DNA from: Tenodera sinensis
Taxonomy: Eukaryota > Arthropoda > Insecta > Mantodea > Mantidae
Reading direction: 5' to 3'
Length of the DNA: 64,000 nt
Assembly: GCA_030765045.1 (NCBI GenBank)
Contig: CM060972.1
Coordinates: 2,526,501 to 2,590,500, forward strand
Below, piece by piece: positions 36,683-48,150 of this stretch (position 1 is the stretch's first letter; each line of letters starts with the position of its first letter). A program made the position numbers and the translations under genes. Under the pieces are notes generated by a model. The model saw nothing but the letters and a program-made list of their open reading frames with translations, ran no database searches and was not told the DNA's origin.

Positions 36683-38305
36683 TTAGTTAATGTTGTTATA
36701 TAGCAATCACTTCAAGTATTTTACTGCGAAATTTCTGTATGATCCATAGAAATTATCAAATACAAACATTAACCTCAAAACCTGATTTCAAAGCAACTGC
36801 GCATTATATCACTAAACAAACGCAGCTAATGGGAAAAGACGGTAGTGAAATTCCAGCCAATGGGAATAAGTAAACAAGTGCTGCCAACGATAGCACATTT
36901 TGTGGTTACATGCGTTACATACCTACCTTCATTTAAAACAAGTAATGACTATGTTCTTAGTCATAAAATGCATAAACGACTCATTTTTTTAGTAGCAAAA
37001 GAATAAAGAACATCACTTCCATTCACTATTAAAGATTGGTATTTTAACATTTCCTACCAGCTACTGGCGATACTGGCGTATTTAAAACAATTGAATCCAT
37101 TGAAGGCGATTGAAGGATAGGTAGACGAAAAAGTAAGGGAAAGAGTTATCACGATTAAAGGTTGAATGAATGGTGTTGTAATAAGTTAAAGTGAGTAAGT
37201 AATATAAATATAAATGAGCTCGAATTTCATCATAGCCAGTTGAGAAATGTAATTCGTCATACACATATATATTCAATTTAGGTTAGAAGCGTAAGTGATC
37301 CATAATGTGAGTTTCCCTGTAGATGCCACTTGCTCCCTCCCGCTATTTATGCATTTTGCAAATCCGATTCTTAACACTCTTTCATAATATGCTTTAGGGA
37401 TAACTCATGTAAACACATAACATCAACTTAGTAATCAAAATAAGATATGGTAATAGATCAAGGACGCCTATGCGGCCTATGCTTTAAAAGGAGGTTGAAG
37501 GGCTGCAGACTTAAAGGAAGAAAATAGAATTCAAAAAAATGATCAATAATTCTTGCTGTGATTAGCCACAGTACGATGCTTGCAGGAGATTTGGACAGAC
37601 TAATAAATAGCTTAAAACTGCCCCAAAAAGGATGGTTACCATTCTGCAATAAAATTATAATAACCTATGTTACCAAAAATTATTAGGCAATCCTAGTAAA
37701 CATAAAATCCGTAAGAAACATCTAAGTCATTCTCATATGCTCACTCCTTATGTATGTGGAGGAATTCTTAATATCTTGTCAACAGATAAATATTGACTAC
37801 ATAGGGTTGATTGCATGTGATGTGTGTTGTGAAGTTTACTCTTGTAATGGTGGTGGGCCAAACTTCCGCAGACCAACCCCATCAAAAGTTAATAAAATTG
37901 CATTGAAACAGTATAAAAGTTACTCTAGAGTGTTCCCCAAAGTCGAAAAGCTCCCCAATATTACATCAGAGAAAGATATTTGTCAACTTTGGTCACCTGT
38001 AGTAGAAGAAAGCAACTCATTTAATTCTTTTCAAGCATAAAAAAAACTAGTTGATGCACTTGTAGATAGGATTGTTAAAACTAAAGCAAATAACTTGTAT
38101 GTTCTTAATTTTCCTGGCTTAATTGAAAACACTCAATTACAGTAACAGATTTTTTATTTGATCAGCTGACCCTATTTAGGGTTTGCCTAGTGACACAGAA
38201 TACTACAAATAATAATTAATCTCATACAGAAATAATGCATAGCAAATATAACAAAGACAGTAATAAAAACAAATAACAGTAACAAAATTTTATAAAACAT
38301 AACAA
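36683..38305. other. Intergenic region between the zinc-binding gene and MICU1
   Basis: A plus-strand frame at 37750-38040 (96 codons, GLIACDVCCEVYSCNGGGPN) followed after a stop by KLVDALVDRIVKTKANNLYV is readable but unrecognised; it may be an old transposon piece. Promoters of both flanking genes could lie here or nearby. Confidence 0.35.
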
Positions 38306-38860
38306 TTATAAAACTATCAATTTAGACAAAGTAATTAAATGTGTTTCCCGTAAAGATGGTTTCTCAAAATAGCTACATTGAGTATTTGTTGTTGTAACAA
38401 TCTGTGATTCTGTTCGTTTTTCCAATTTGTATTTCCCCCGCCATGAAACAAAATGTTCTGTGATGGTTCCCCATGCACCAAAAAGCAGACCACTTAAAAT
38501 AATTTTTTTAATTTTATATTTGTCCATAAAACATGGTATTTTTGGTTCATAAATGCTCTTCTTTTCTGCTTAAATTCTTCAGGCTGTTTAAGTGATTGTT
38601 TAAACCTGATTGTTGGGTCCACAATTTCTGCATCATCCTTTTTTCTATTGATGCAGATGATGTCGACATGCCTGTTACTGTCATTATCTGCGATGCAGTG
38701 TACTTCTTCATACACTTCCAAGCCCTTCAAGCGGAGATCATTTGCCAGCAACGTTCTTACAGTGTCGTGTCTCTTGATCTGGATTCCCTTACCTTTGTGG
38801 GGATAGGAAGACCACCTCATCAGCATACAAAATATGCAGCTCATTCCTCAAGTGATCAAG
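38306..38860 (-). pseudogene. LINE C-terminal fragment with restriction-like endonuclease motif
   Basis: Two frames separated by a shift near 38520 read HDTVRTLLANDLRLKGLEVY, then NRHVDIICINRKKDDAEIVD and, after the shift, FMDKYKIKKI. The spaced acidic and lysine residues (VDII...AEIVDPTIRF) resemble the PD-(D/E)xK endonuclease end of R2/NeSL-type LINEs. No RT domain is seen upstream, so it is a fragment. Confidence 0.5.
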
Positions 38861-39240
38861 TTTTTAAGTACTGTGTATAACAATGTTGCAAATTTTCAAG
38901 AGCTGAAGAAGGTGAAAATCTTTTAGAGTACCTTCCAAATGTTGTATTCACAGTGGACAAAAATTGTAAACAGTCACAATCTTGAAACCTTACTTTCGTT
39001 TCCACTTAAATAGTGTCCAAACTTTCTAAAAACAAAATCTTGAAATGTGGCCAGTTTTACTACTTTTTACTATGGAACGGCCCATGAAAAAGTGATAGAA
39101 TTGAAACAAAAGCACCTAGCTATCTTAGGAGTGTTGTATAGATTTTATGTCTGATCTAGAGCCTAGAACCAACCCTCCACCCTTTTAGAAGGTTTTCTTT
39201 CATAGCAAAATGATCCTGAAATGGCAACAAACATGGCCAT

Positions 39241-39806
39241 GACTATTAGCTAGTGTTTTCTTCTCTTTTGGGCTTGTAGGCCGTGGTCTAGAAGGCATTG
39301 AAGATACCAATGTTTCCCAAAGCACTCCGCTTGGCATCTTCAGGGTAAGATGATCTGTTGTCTGCACTGTTCAGAGTTTGAATGTGGAAGCAACGAATGT
39401 TAGGACTGTTGGCATTCTTATACAGTGGGGGTGGGTAGGGCATTGTTGAGCAGACTAAGGTGGTGATTGGCTCGCATCGGGTGGCACAGAGACAACTTCA
39501 ATTGAAAGGAAGAAGCCCTCCATGTACAGAAAGCATGGATACCGGTCTTAGATAACGTTTCAAACACACACAACAGCTGTAACAAAACCCCACCTACATC
39601 CGGTCTGCCAACCGATGCAAGCCAATCATCTCCTTAGTCACACCCCCACGGTCCTAACAGTCGTTGCTTCCACATTGGAACTCTGACCAGTGCACACAAT
39701 GGATGAAGATGCCAAGCGCAGTACTTGGTGAAATGTCAGTATGTTCAGTGCCTTCTAGATCACGGCCTACAATTCCGAAAGAGAAGAAAAAACTAGCTAA
39801 TAGTCA
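39241..39806. repeat. Large inverted repeat (foldback or Penelope end pair)
   Basis: Left arm 39241-39486 and right arm 39602-39806 are inverted copies (gactattagctag at the outer ends; ggccgtg, cttggcatcttca and gtggaagcaacga inside) with several differences. A spacer of about 115 bases lies between. No protein frame is inside. Confidence 0.65.
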
Positions 39807-40344
39807 GGATACTGGTCATGAAAGCCTAAGTTTATACAAAACATGGCCATCTTCCTGCTACTATCATGCACAGTGTGGACTGCCAACTTAAATGAGAATT
39901 GAAATTTTCTGGATTGGGAATTTTGTTGTTGTTATTGTTCATCTTGTTCACTTCCCACATATGTGCTGACATAGTGGATTGTACAAGCAATTTGTGATAT
40001 ATAATAGCAATATTTCCAGTATGTATCAGTTGAAGTTTATTTAAACAGATCCTACAGCTACACTCTGTCGTCACTTCACACTTACTGCAACTGTTTCTTT
40101 TCTTTTAAAAACACCCTACACCTCCTATTTCTCAATCTCTTGTATACAGTAAATGAGTTGTTTGGAAGTGTGTTATTCATATGTTGGCAGCAATTACTAA
40201 ATTTACATTTGCAAAACAGCTGGAGGTAGGGAGTTCCATCTACAGGGAAGTTGGGAAATGACATTGGGATCTTGGGCTGACCAGTAATAGAAAAGTTGGC
40301 CAATTTCTTCCTCTGTGAATGGTACCATATTCTTTGAGAGGTAA

Positions 40345-40440
40345 AGTCAGGACTGAAAAATGCAATGCCACAGCCGGGATTTGAACCATGGACTTTCACA
40401 TGCGGCTGTTCTGATCACTGAGCTACCGTGGCAACTATTA
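40345..40440 (-). repeat. tRNA-like SINE copy 3, just upstream of MICU1 exon 1
   Basis: On the minus strand gccacggtagctcagtgatc and ggttcaaatcccggc give box A and box B, with the family ending gtggcattgc. It lies 80 bp upstream of the MICU1 exon, in the opposite direction. Confidence 0.6.
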
Positions 40441-40516
40441 CACTGTACATAATAGTTGAGTTGGAGAGTTGTGTATTTGCTTTACTGGTGCAGTAACAAG
40501 CTGACTTACTTTCTAG

Positions 40517-40731
40517 GCAATGAACAGAGGCCTTGTTGTGCTACTGCGGAGACTACCCTTAAGGCAAGGCCCAAGGAAGCACCTGCCATGTCTTGCCTGC
40601 ACTCCACACCATCAAGACTACAGATATTACAAGAACTTTGGTCACAGACCTGAATCAACGCCTACCTTTACAAAGTTTTGGCATGTCTTCATTGGAGTTC
40701 TCTTCATAGGTTCTGCCTTGAACTGGAAGAG
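40517..40731 (+). CDS. MICU1: MICU1, first visible coding exon
   Basis: This exon encodes the N-terminus of the mitochondrial calcium uptake protein that gates the uniporter pore from the intermembrane space. The ATG at 40520 opens a basic, Arg-rich stretch (MNRGLVVLLRRLPLRQGPRK) that fits a mitochondrial targeting signal. A YRYYKNFGHRPE motif and a hydrophobic segment, KFWHVFIGVLFIGSALNW, follow at about residues 50-68, where MICU1 has its membrane-anchor-like helix. The acceptor is ttctag before 40517 and the donor is gtaatc at 40732; the exon ends two bases into a codon, matching the one-base start of the next exon. An in-frame TAG lies in the acceptor, so this ATG is the first possible start unless an upstream exon adds residues. 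A 5' untranslated exon must lie upstream and was not identified. Confidence 0.88.
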
Positions 40732-41124
40732 GTAATCTTTCCTTTTCATTTATTGTAATATAAATGTGTGTTTACAGTTTCAGGAATCCACTTTAAGAGA
40801 AGCAAACTGGGTAGGAACATGTGGATATATAGGTACTAATTTAAAATGGGACGGAAATAAGTGGTTAAGGAAAGACAGTTGGAACACATTGGAACCAAAT
40901 CTGTTTGATTGTATGTTAAAAGCAAATGTAAATGAAGCTTGATCCATCACTCCACTGAGCACATTGTGGCAGTTGTTTTTATTAATGACTGTGCCAACTG
41001 TATACATTAAGTTGCAGCAGGGTTTAATAAATTAATATGTGAAATGTTGGATTCTCTTTCTTCGTATTTGAGCTGGTGCTTCATTGAAGTGCACCTTGTA
41101 GCAAACTTGAAGAGTTGTTTGTAC

Positions 41125-42101
41125 ACTCAATCCAGTGGCGGCTCGTGACTTGTCGCAGTGGGTGTGCAGTATATTACATCCTCTCCATCTTTACTCCCTT
41201 TCTTTCTCTAACACACACCACACAATTCTAATTCTAAACTCATATGGACAATTGAGCTCTTATATTTTGCTATTTCTTGTTTTAAATGACCAATATCACA
41301 AGAACTATTATTTGTCCAGATGCCATTTCTCTCACTCGCAAACAATAAGAACGGAAAACAGCTTCTCTTATAAAAATAAACCCAAAAGATTTATCTCCTT
41401 CAGTTTCGCCGTGTTATTAATTTCCACACTTTCATAGATTCAAATTTGCCGCTATGCGCAGACAACCACATGCAACTTGCTGCCAGAACACCAACATAAC
41501 ACACAGTAATAAAACTGTACCAAAATAACTATTCCAAACTGAAGTATTGGCCTTAGTAAAAATCGACACGAAGAGTAATTACATGCATTTATAATCGTTT
41601 AATAAGACTAGATGTAGGTAATTGTGTTTATAACATTAATATAATATAGAAGATGACTACATTATATTTAGAACCGTCACGTTGGCTGCCTAGTAGGTTC
41701 TGCTAAACAATGGGAGAGAAATGCTTGTAGCAAGGAAAACTGAGGGACTTGTAGGAGAACGTAGTGCACTTGCGCGGTAAGAATCGCATGTGTTGGCCTT
41801 GTTGATTATGCTGCCTTAACTCGCCATGCTCTTAAATGCAAGCTTTGCACCTCTCCCCGCGTACCCCTTGCCTAAAAGCTACCTTTGCCAGTCGCAAAAT
41901 CGGGTTTATGCGTCTCAGCTTGTTGACTGACATTTGCTCAAGAGGGTGCGGGAAAATTAAACGAGCAAGTTCATATACATACAAGAAAGTTGGACATTTG
42001 ATTTTCTCATATGCATGTCTATACACATTCGCATGCGGAAAAAATTAACGGGTGTGCAGTTGCAAATATGTGATCCCCCAGGAACCACCACTGACTCAAT
42101 C
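41125..42101. mobile_element. hAT-type non-autonomous element with 8-bp target duplication
   Basis: The element 41133-42093 starts cagtggcggctcgtga and ends ccaggaaccaccactg (inverse cagtggtggttcctgg). It is flanked by actcaatc at 41125-41132 and 42094-42101. Eight-base duplications are the hAT hallmark. No transposase frame is present. It lies in MICU1 intron 1. Confidence 0.8.
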
Positions 42102-43021
42102 TATACTCTGTACATCAAGAGATTCGAGGAGATGTAAACAAAGCACCGGTTTGTATCACTCCACTGCCACGTGCATTCGTAGTGACGCAACACAGTTACC
42201 TACCGCTACGTGTAGGTATAATATGCATTTTACACTACTAAAAGGATATATTTACTTGATGCAAATAACATGTAGCACATGGAAATTAATTGCTACTTAG
42301 GTCATCTCTGTCAACAATAACACTTTTTCATTTCCTGCTCACAAACTCGAAACCAATATACAGAAGCAGCTTGTGGAGGGAGGTTTGTTTTAAATGAGGA
42401 AGATTGGGATCAGAGTTAACTGCCAACAGCACTTTAAGGGGGTGTTTCACTGTTAATAAAGAACTGGCAAACTTTTTGACGGATTGCAGATCTCACAAAT
42501 TTGTCACAAACTACATCCAACATTTGCCTGGCACGTGGTCGCTTCTTGCTGGGAGCTATGACTTCACCAACTGACGAGTTTTCTTTGCGTGTGCTGTAAA
42601 TACTTGCAACTGACTCACCGGTAAACTCGGATGTTAATTTCATCACGTCTTCGATAGAAAGTGTGGGATATTTCTCGCAGAACTTGTTAAACATGTTCAA
42701 TATTATTGTCTTTTTTCCACTTTGCAACGGTTTGCTGCGCTTATGTTTCACAACTCACTTGTTCCGCCATGTTACTTTCATACTGAATAATGTGCTTGCA
42801 GAATGAATTAGACTGGTTACAGATTCACTTAACTGCGTATTCTTACACTTTAACTATGCTTAGTACACTTAGTTCGTGCTTTAGCAAACATTAAGTGAGA
42901 TTTCAGACCGTAGTAACAGTATTTCTTCAAAGGACGGCGAAAGCTTCAAGAGGGTGCGCTGTCGTCAAAACGCACGTGGCTTTGTTTATGTCTGCTCTAC
43001 TCTCTTGATGTACAGAGTATA
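42102..43021. mobile_element. TIR element carrying the N-terminal part of its transposase
   Basis: Ends ctctgtacatcaagag at 42106 and ctcttgatgtacagag at 43017 are perfect inverse 16-mers, and similarity continues for about 40 bases. TATA (or TA) flanks both sides. Inside, minus-strand 42751-42434 encodes 105 residues, MKHKRSKPLQSGKKTI and KLTSEFTGESVASIYSTRKE, the N-terminal block of a DDE_3-like insect transposase. The catalytic part is missing, so this is an internally deleted, non-autonomous copy. It begins at the edge of the target duplication of the neighbouring hAT element. Confidence 0.8.
42434..42751 (-). pseudogene. Truncated transposase N-terminus (DDE_3-like family)
   Basis: The 105-codon frame is open from ATG to stop and holds the DNA-binding part, then KKRPRARQMLD. 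The full protein of this family runs over 300 residues; here the frame ends before any acidic catalytic residue. Confidence 0.65.
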
Positions 43022-43650
43022 GCTGCAGTCATAAAGCTGAGAGAGTATTTGGTCTACAGAGTTGTAACAGATCAATGTCCAACTTTAAATAAATCCTTTT
43101 TCACACTTACAACTCGTAATTGGCTTTATTTTCTTTCAATACTGTTTTACAGTTAAGTGATTATTCAATTTAATAATTACATGCAATATTTTAGACAATC
43201 TTTTAAACTGTTTCTTCTTATAACAAATTACAATTTTTATTATAATGAAAACAGTTGGATTGAGACACAAACATCACTTACATATAATTAATCTTGACTG
43301 GTTTCAAGAGCTTAACTTGCTCCCAACTTGCTCAGAATTAACCGACTGGTTCTTGTTGATATTGCTTAATGTATGGTTGGTTGTGATGACATCTAGTGGT
43401 GAGCCAATAAACTTCCATAACAGGTTTTGTGGAGCCAAATCAATGTTCATTACGCGGAGCTGTTTTTTATTATATGAATTTTTTCCCAAGCATCCAGCTG
43501 TGCAGCGTGTTTTGTAGCTTTTAAGTTTTATGTTCTACAATACCTGATCTACTAGATTCACACCACCCATATGCATATTGTACTACTGGATAACATCAGG
43601 CTTGAAAATCAACATTTTGGTGTGGGCATCTATTTTTCCAGTGTCAATCA
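43022..43650 (+). other. MICU1 intron 1, nothing recognised
   Basis: A 90-codon frame at 43245 has no domain. Confidence 0.4.
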
Positions 43651-44220
43651 TCAAAATCTTAGGGCTGCAATTGGAAAATGCCATAACAACCCTCCTAACT
43701 TGCCAAGTAATGTATGTTGAGGGTTGGAGCTGATGCACTTGCATTTCTCCTTAGTCCTTGTACTCACATTCTTAGGCAAACCAATATGATTTAAACGCAC
43801 TATTCCAATTGCATTTGTTTTCCTTTTGTATAAGGCCGTGTATAATTTAGGGGAGCTGTACCAATTATCTAAATGTACAGTCCTACCCTGGTCAAGTATA
43901 GGTTCCATCAGGTGCCTTTTTGTGGAGCCAGATAACCCCAAATCTCCAATATTATCAGTTCCTTGACCGGTGTAAATGCAGCTATTGTAAAGATATCCCA
44001 TTTTACTTTCACAAAGATCAAAACTCTATGCCAAATCTGACCCTCTTTGTTTTGATGTATTGCTTTCAACCTAAGCGGTCCTTTCAAAGCATCAAGCTTT
44101 TGTCAACAGTGACCTTATCACCAGGCACATAATTTTCTTTGAATTTTGAAATAATATATTCTAAAACCGACCTAATTTTGTGTAGTTTATCATTTACATT
44201 TTCTGTACCAGTTAGTGGTT
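43651..44220 (-). pseudogene. piggyBac-family transposase fragment
   Basis: Minus-strand reading from 44220 gives NDKLHKIRSVLEYIISKFKE, VPGDKVTVDKSLML (site of the first catalytic Asp), a stop and shifts. A 116-codon frame then has YTGQGTDN, DLGLSGSTKRHLMEPIL, VHLDNWYSSPKLYTALYKRK (second Asp) and KTNAIGIVRLN. N- and C-terminal parts are missing. Confidence 0.8.
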
Positions 44221-44423
44221 AGTGGGTTTTTGCTGATTTTTTCATAGTTACTATCATTTAGCATTGTTTCCATTTTTTCTATGTAATTTGATTTATCCAT
44301 TATTACTATTTTGTTCCCTTTGTCTGCCAATAAAAAAACTCCACTGATCACAAATTGGCTCAAATCACTTGGAGTGTCATCATCAGAAATTGCAGAATAC
44401 ATAGAACTCACCAAATTATGCAC
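44208..44423 (-). pseudogene. Penelope-like element, inverted RT N-terminal piece
   Basis: Minus-strand LADKGNKIVIMDKSNYIEKM and NYEKISKNPLT is the conserved start of Penelope RT (DKGN...). It is head-to-head with the plus-strand piece that starts at about 44424 and abuts the piggyBac fragment at its end. Confidence 0.75.
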
Positions 44424-45500
44424 AGAACAAAATTTCTTCTAGTTCCAAACAAAGTATTTCTGTCAAACTTCAGGTTTATCAATGGGCAACCCTCTCTCAC
44501 TGTTCTTGGCGTGGATGTTCAAACTCTGGCAGCGGTACATAGATGACATATTTGCATAGTTCCAAAAAGACACATCAGTGATGCATTAAAACTTCTAAAC
44601 ATACAGGACGAAAGCATAAATTTCACAGTGGAAGTGGAAAAAGATGATAAATTACCATTTTTAGATCTAAAATTAATAAAAAAACAAGGGTAGAATAAAC
44701 TGGTATTCACAGAAAACCAACGCAGACGGACAACTACATAAAAGCTAATAGTTGCAATTCAAGAACTCACAAACAAGCAATCTTCAATAGTTTAACACAT
44801 AGATTGGTGAACATCCCTCTTCCAGAAGAAGAATACAAAACAGAATATTACAAAATAATTGAAATAGCACAAAAAACAGCTTCCCCAAAGAATTAGTAGA
44901 TAAAAAAGTAAAACGAGCAGAAAAGAAAAAATTACTAAAAGAAACTACAGCTCTCACAGCAGCAAAAACAAAAATGACATTCAAAAAATTCACATATCAT
45001 CCATGGACCTTTGATAAATTTAAAAAGGTGTTCAAGGAATACAACATTCAGCTAGCACCAGTAAACCATTACTCCATAAAAGACCTGCTACTTTCAAACA
45101 TCAAAGATGCTATTCCACCTAACAAAAAATCTGGCATATACCAAATTGAATGCAGTGATTGTAATGAAATATACATAGGAAAAACCAAAAGAAATTTAGA
45201 AATTAGATCCAAGGAACACGTTAGGAACATCAAGAGCAAACAATTGAAAAAATGAGCAGTTACCTTTCACCTTTGGACAAAAAATCACAACATAAAGCCA
45301 GAACCGAAACTCCTCAAACAAGAGCTGTCCACATGGGAACAAATCTTCATTTTAAAAAATAGAAATGGAGTATTTAATTTTGACATTCCTCAGAAAGATA
45401 TTTTCAGCAAGTTCATTGAACCATTACCAGAAAAAAATATCAGAAGAAGCATCGCCATCCACACCAAGGAAACCCAGTTATTGTCCGGTTGATAATGGAG
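44424..45500 (+). pseudogene. Penelope-like element, RT core to GIY-YIG endonuclease
   Basis: Plus-strand reading gives GLSMGNPLSLFLAWMFK and QRYIDDIFA (catalytic YIDD), then a frame at 44974-45255 with SGIYQIECSDCNEIYIGKTK and LEIRSKEHV, the GIY-YIG endonuclease of Penelope-like elements. Several stops lie between. The end words near 45490 (gacagttaacctccaaaacg) may be its 3' untranslated start. It lies in MICU1 intron 1, close to exon 2. Confidence 0.85.
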
Positions 45501-45599
45501 GACAGTTAACCTCCAAAACGTGTTCCAGAAAATTATAAATGTAAGTGTTGTTTAGTGTTATTGACTCACCTTTTAAATTAAATTGATTATAACAACACT

Positions 45600-45705
45600 G
45601 TTTTCAAACTTCTAAGAAAGGAAGATAGAAGAACAAGTGTTTTAAAAAGTAGTTTGCACAAGAGTAAGAAGAGAAAGTCATGTGAGTGCACACATCCATC
45701 TGTTT
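45600..45705 (+). repeat. Long-TIR repeat, right terminus abutting MICU1 exon 2
   Basis: gaaggaagatagaagaacaag and gagaaagtcatgtgagtgca match the right terminus; the MICU1 acceptor cag lies about 20 bases beyond it. Confidence 0.6.
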
Positions 45706-45715
45706 TGTGTTACAG

Positions 45716-45884
45716 CTTAAAGCATACACTTTTTCCATCAGTGGATGCAGCTTCACAATTGGCAGAAAATGGGGAAAATAAAGCTGTGGCACCAGAAGGA
45801 AAGAGTGATGAAGACGAAGATGGAGACGGAGATGATGGAAAGAAGAAAAAGAAGAAGGAAAAGATTGGCTTCCGAGATAGAAAG
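45716..45884 (+). CDS. MICU1: MICU1, second coding exon (acidic and poly-lysine region)
   Basis: The exon completes a split serine codon from the previous exon and then encodes 56 codons. It has an acidic run (SDEDEDGDGDDG), a lysine run (KKKKKKEK) and the MICU1 signature IGFRDRK at its end. In vertebrate MICU1 a poly-lysine stretch stands immediately before GFRDRK and is implicated in binding EMRE or membrane lipid, so order and spacing fit. The acceptor is gtgttacag before 45716 and the donor is gtttgt at 45885, in phase 0. The sequence just before the acceptor (about 45600-45700) belongs to a dispersed repeat, so part of this splice-site context may be transposon-derived. A complete mariner begins 60 bp after the donor. 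Confidence 0.93.
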
Positions 45885-45942
45885 GTTTGTTTATATTTAA
45901 GAACTGTACCTGATAGAATTGTTTAACCTAACCTGTAAAATG

Positions 45943-47246
45943 TACGATGGCTGTTCAATAAAGAAAGATCATAATTTTTTTACAGTCATAATTTTTTGCA
46001 CTAAAATTCAATCTTATTATATTCTGTTAGCTTAATGTAAAACAAACACACCATAGTAGTTTCATTGTTGGTACTCCTGGTTCCCGCCTGTGAGAACCAG
46101 GCAAGTTCAGACATGTTCAGTGTCGCCTACTGCCGCAATGTAACGTGCGAGGAACAATATGCGGCTTTGAAGTTCTGCTTTCGTTTCAACAAATCTTCAG
46201 TTGAGGCCTATACAATGTTACAGGAGGCCTATGGAGTCTGTTCTTCCCTACAGCACAGCTCAAAAGTGGTTTAAAATGTTTAAAGAGGGGAGACAATTTC
46301 GAAGGAAGGTGGACCCGGTGCTCCAGTTACTGCTCTTACGGAAGAAAACATCAATACTGCTGCTGCCATTGTAAGAGAGGATCGACGAATTACCTTAAGA
46401 TCACTTTCTGAAATACTCAACATTTCATTGGGTGCCACCCACAGAAACATTACACATGAGACCTGTTTGTGCGCGATGGGTTCCAAGACTGTTGATTCCC
46501 AAACAAAAGGACATTCGCATGCAGGTCTGCATGCAGTTAAAGTTGATGTTAGAGGAAGATCCGGAGTTTCTTTCAAACGTAATCACTGCTGATGAAACTT
46601 GGCTACGTCATTTTGATCCTGAGAGCAAACAGGAAAGCTCAGTGTAGAAATCTCCTTCATCACCAACCCCCAAAAAAGCAAAAGTGGTTGCTTCTGCTGG
46701 GAAAGTTATGGTCATCCCATTCTTTGATATCCATGGAATGGTTTATCAGCATGTTGTACCTGCACACACATCAGTAACTGGACAATACTACAGGAACGTC
46801 CTGAAAACATTGCAAGTCCATATCAGGCGCAAAAGACCACATTTCCGTGAAGCAGGCTGGATGCTGCACCACGATAATGTGCGGCCGCATATTGCCAATG
46901 TTGTTGCTGAATATCTTGCAAAAATCAACGTGAAGTACATCCCTCACCCTCCCTATAGTCCAGATTGAGCCCCATGTGACTTTTTTCTATTCCCTAACTT
47001 GAAGAAACTCCTTCGTGGGAGGCATTATCCATCATCAGAAGTAGTGGTGAAGGCTGCAAAGACGATTTTGAAGGATCTCTCAAAAAATGGTTTCCAGCAT
47101 GTCTTTGAAGACTGGCAGAAACGCTGGGACTAGTGCATCGCATTCATGGGAGACTATTTTGAGAAGGACCTTCAAAATTATGAGGATGAGTGAAGGTACG
47201 TTGTCAAAAAAAAATTGTGATCATTCTTTATTGAACAGCCCTTGTA
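45943..47246 (+). mobile_element. Complete but dead mariner element, TA target duplication
   Basis: The element 45945-47244 is flanked by TA on both sides. The terminal inverted repeats share ggctgttcaataaagaa and extend about 35 bases with few mismatches. The transposase frame starts near 46114 (EEQYAALKFCFRFNKSSVEA). It shows the first catalytic Asp in ITADETWLRHFDP, the second in HHDNVRPH and the third in YSPD, in the DD34D arrangement of mariners. It is killed by shifts after residue 55, a TAG after KQESS V and a TGA right after YSPD. It lies in MICU1 intron 2, in the sense direction, 60 bp after the exon 2 donor. Confidence 0.9.
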
Positions 47247-47734
47247 GATGGAAAACTACTACATTGTTTAATAAGTAGAAACAAATGGTCTCTTAAATTT
47301 CATTCTAGTCCATTGCAGATGTTGGTAATACTTCATCTGAAAGTGTGTCAGTACTGTGTAGTGTCTTATGGTTCATTGCACAATTGTCATTTATTTAAAA
47401 ATGATGAAAGCTTGTATAACCATTATTGAAACATTGCTTTTAGATTTGCTAAATGTTGTACTTGGAAATGCAAATTGTATACAAAGTTTTCTGTTTCCAA
47501 TCAACCCAGGATATGGTACATCAATAAGTAATTGTTTCTTGTAATTAAATGCTTATGATAAAGGTACTTCAAAATAATTTTGATACCTTACATCCAGCAC
47601 AAGATGAAGCTATACCTTAGGCCCCATATGTGCAACATAATAGTGACTCTATCTGAAAGTACATTGAGTTCAGGCAGCAGCAGCATTTAATCATGTAATG
47701 GGACAGTGACACAAAATTGAGTGTTGCGTAACCT
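47247..47734 (+). other. MICU1 intron 2, nothing recognised
   Basis: AT-rich sequence between the mariner and the mariner-like fragment. Confidence 0.45.
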
Positions 47735-48015
47735 CAGTATATGAGGGTTGTCCGTAAAATAAGGTTCGCAGGGATCTCCAGTCGCGAGGAACGCTGTTAC
47801 AGGAGATCTGGCAACATTGGCATGTAGCTTGGTTCTTCCTCTCCCAGTTCCCCACTCTGTGACTCTCAGTCTTGGCGTGGCAGCTGTTAGAAATAGAGCT
47901 TCCACTTGCTTCTCCTGCCGGGTGCAAATTATGCTTTGTGATACGTTTTTTTGTGTGCAAAAAGACTGCACCGGTGGACATTCGTTCCCAACTGTGAAGT
48001 GTATGGAGAGCAGTG
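47735..48015 (+). mobile_element. Truncated mariner-like terminal fragment
   Basis: gagggttgtccgtaaaataa at 47741 resembles a mariner terminal repeat. No matching opposite end follows, and the segment runs into SINE copy 4. Confidence 0.4.
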
Positions 48016-48150
48016 TATGAGAATTCAATGTCATTCTGGCAGGTTGTCACAGTAGCTTAATGGTTAGAGCACCCACTGGTAAGTGGAGGGTCTGTGGTTC
48101 AAATCCCAGCTGTGGCATTGAACTTTTCAGTTTCAATTGTACCTCTCATA
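48015..48150 (+). repeat. tRNA-Thr-like SINE copy 4
   Basis: The core 48046-48116 repeats copy 1 with an anticodon loop reading GGT (Thr). The flanks gagaattcaatgtcattc and ttgaacttttcagtttc match the family. It abuts a truncated mariner-like end on its left. Confidence 0.7.

Noticed and set aside
37750..38040. 96-codon frame with several Cys as a gene or exon
   Set aside because: Readable but no recognised family, ends in a stop with related frame beyond; more likely an old transposon piece, so only mentioned in the intergenic entry.
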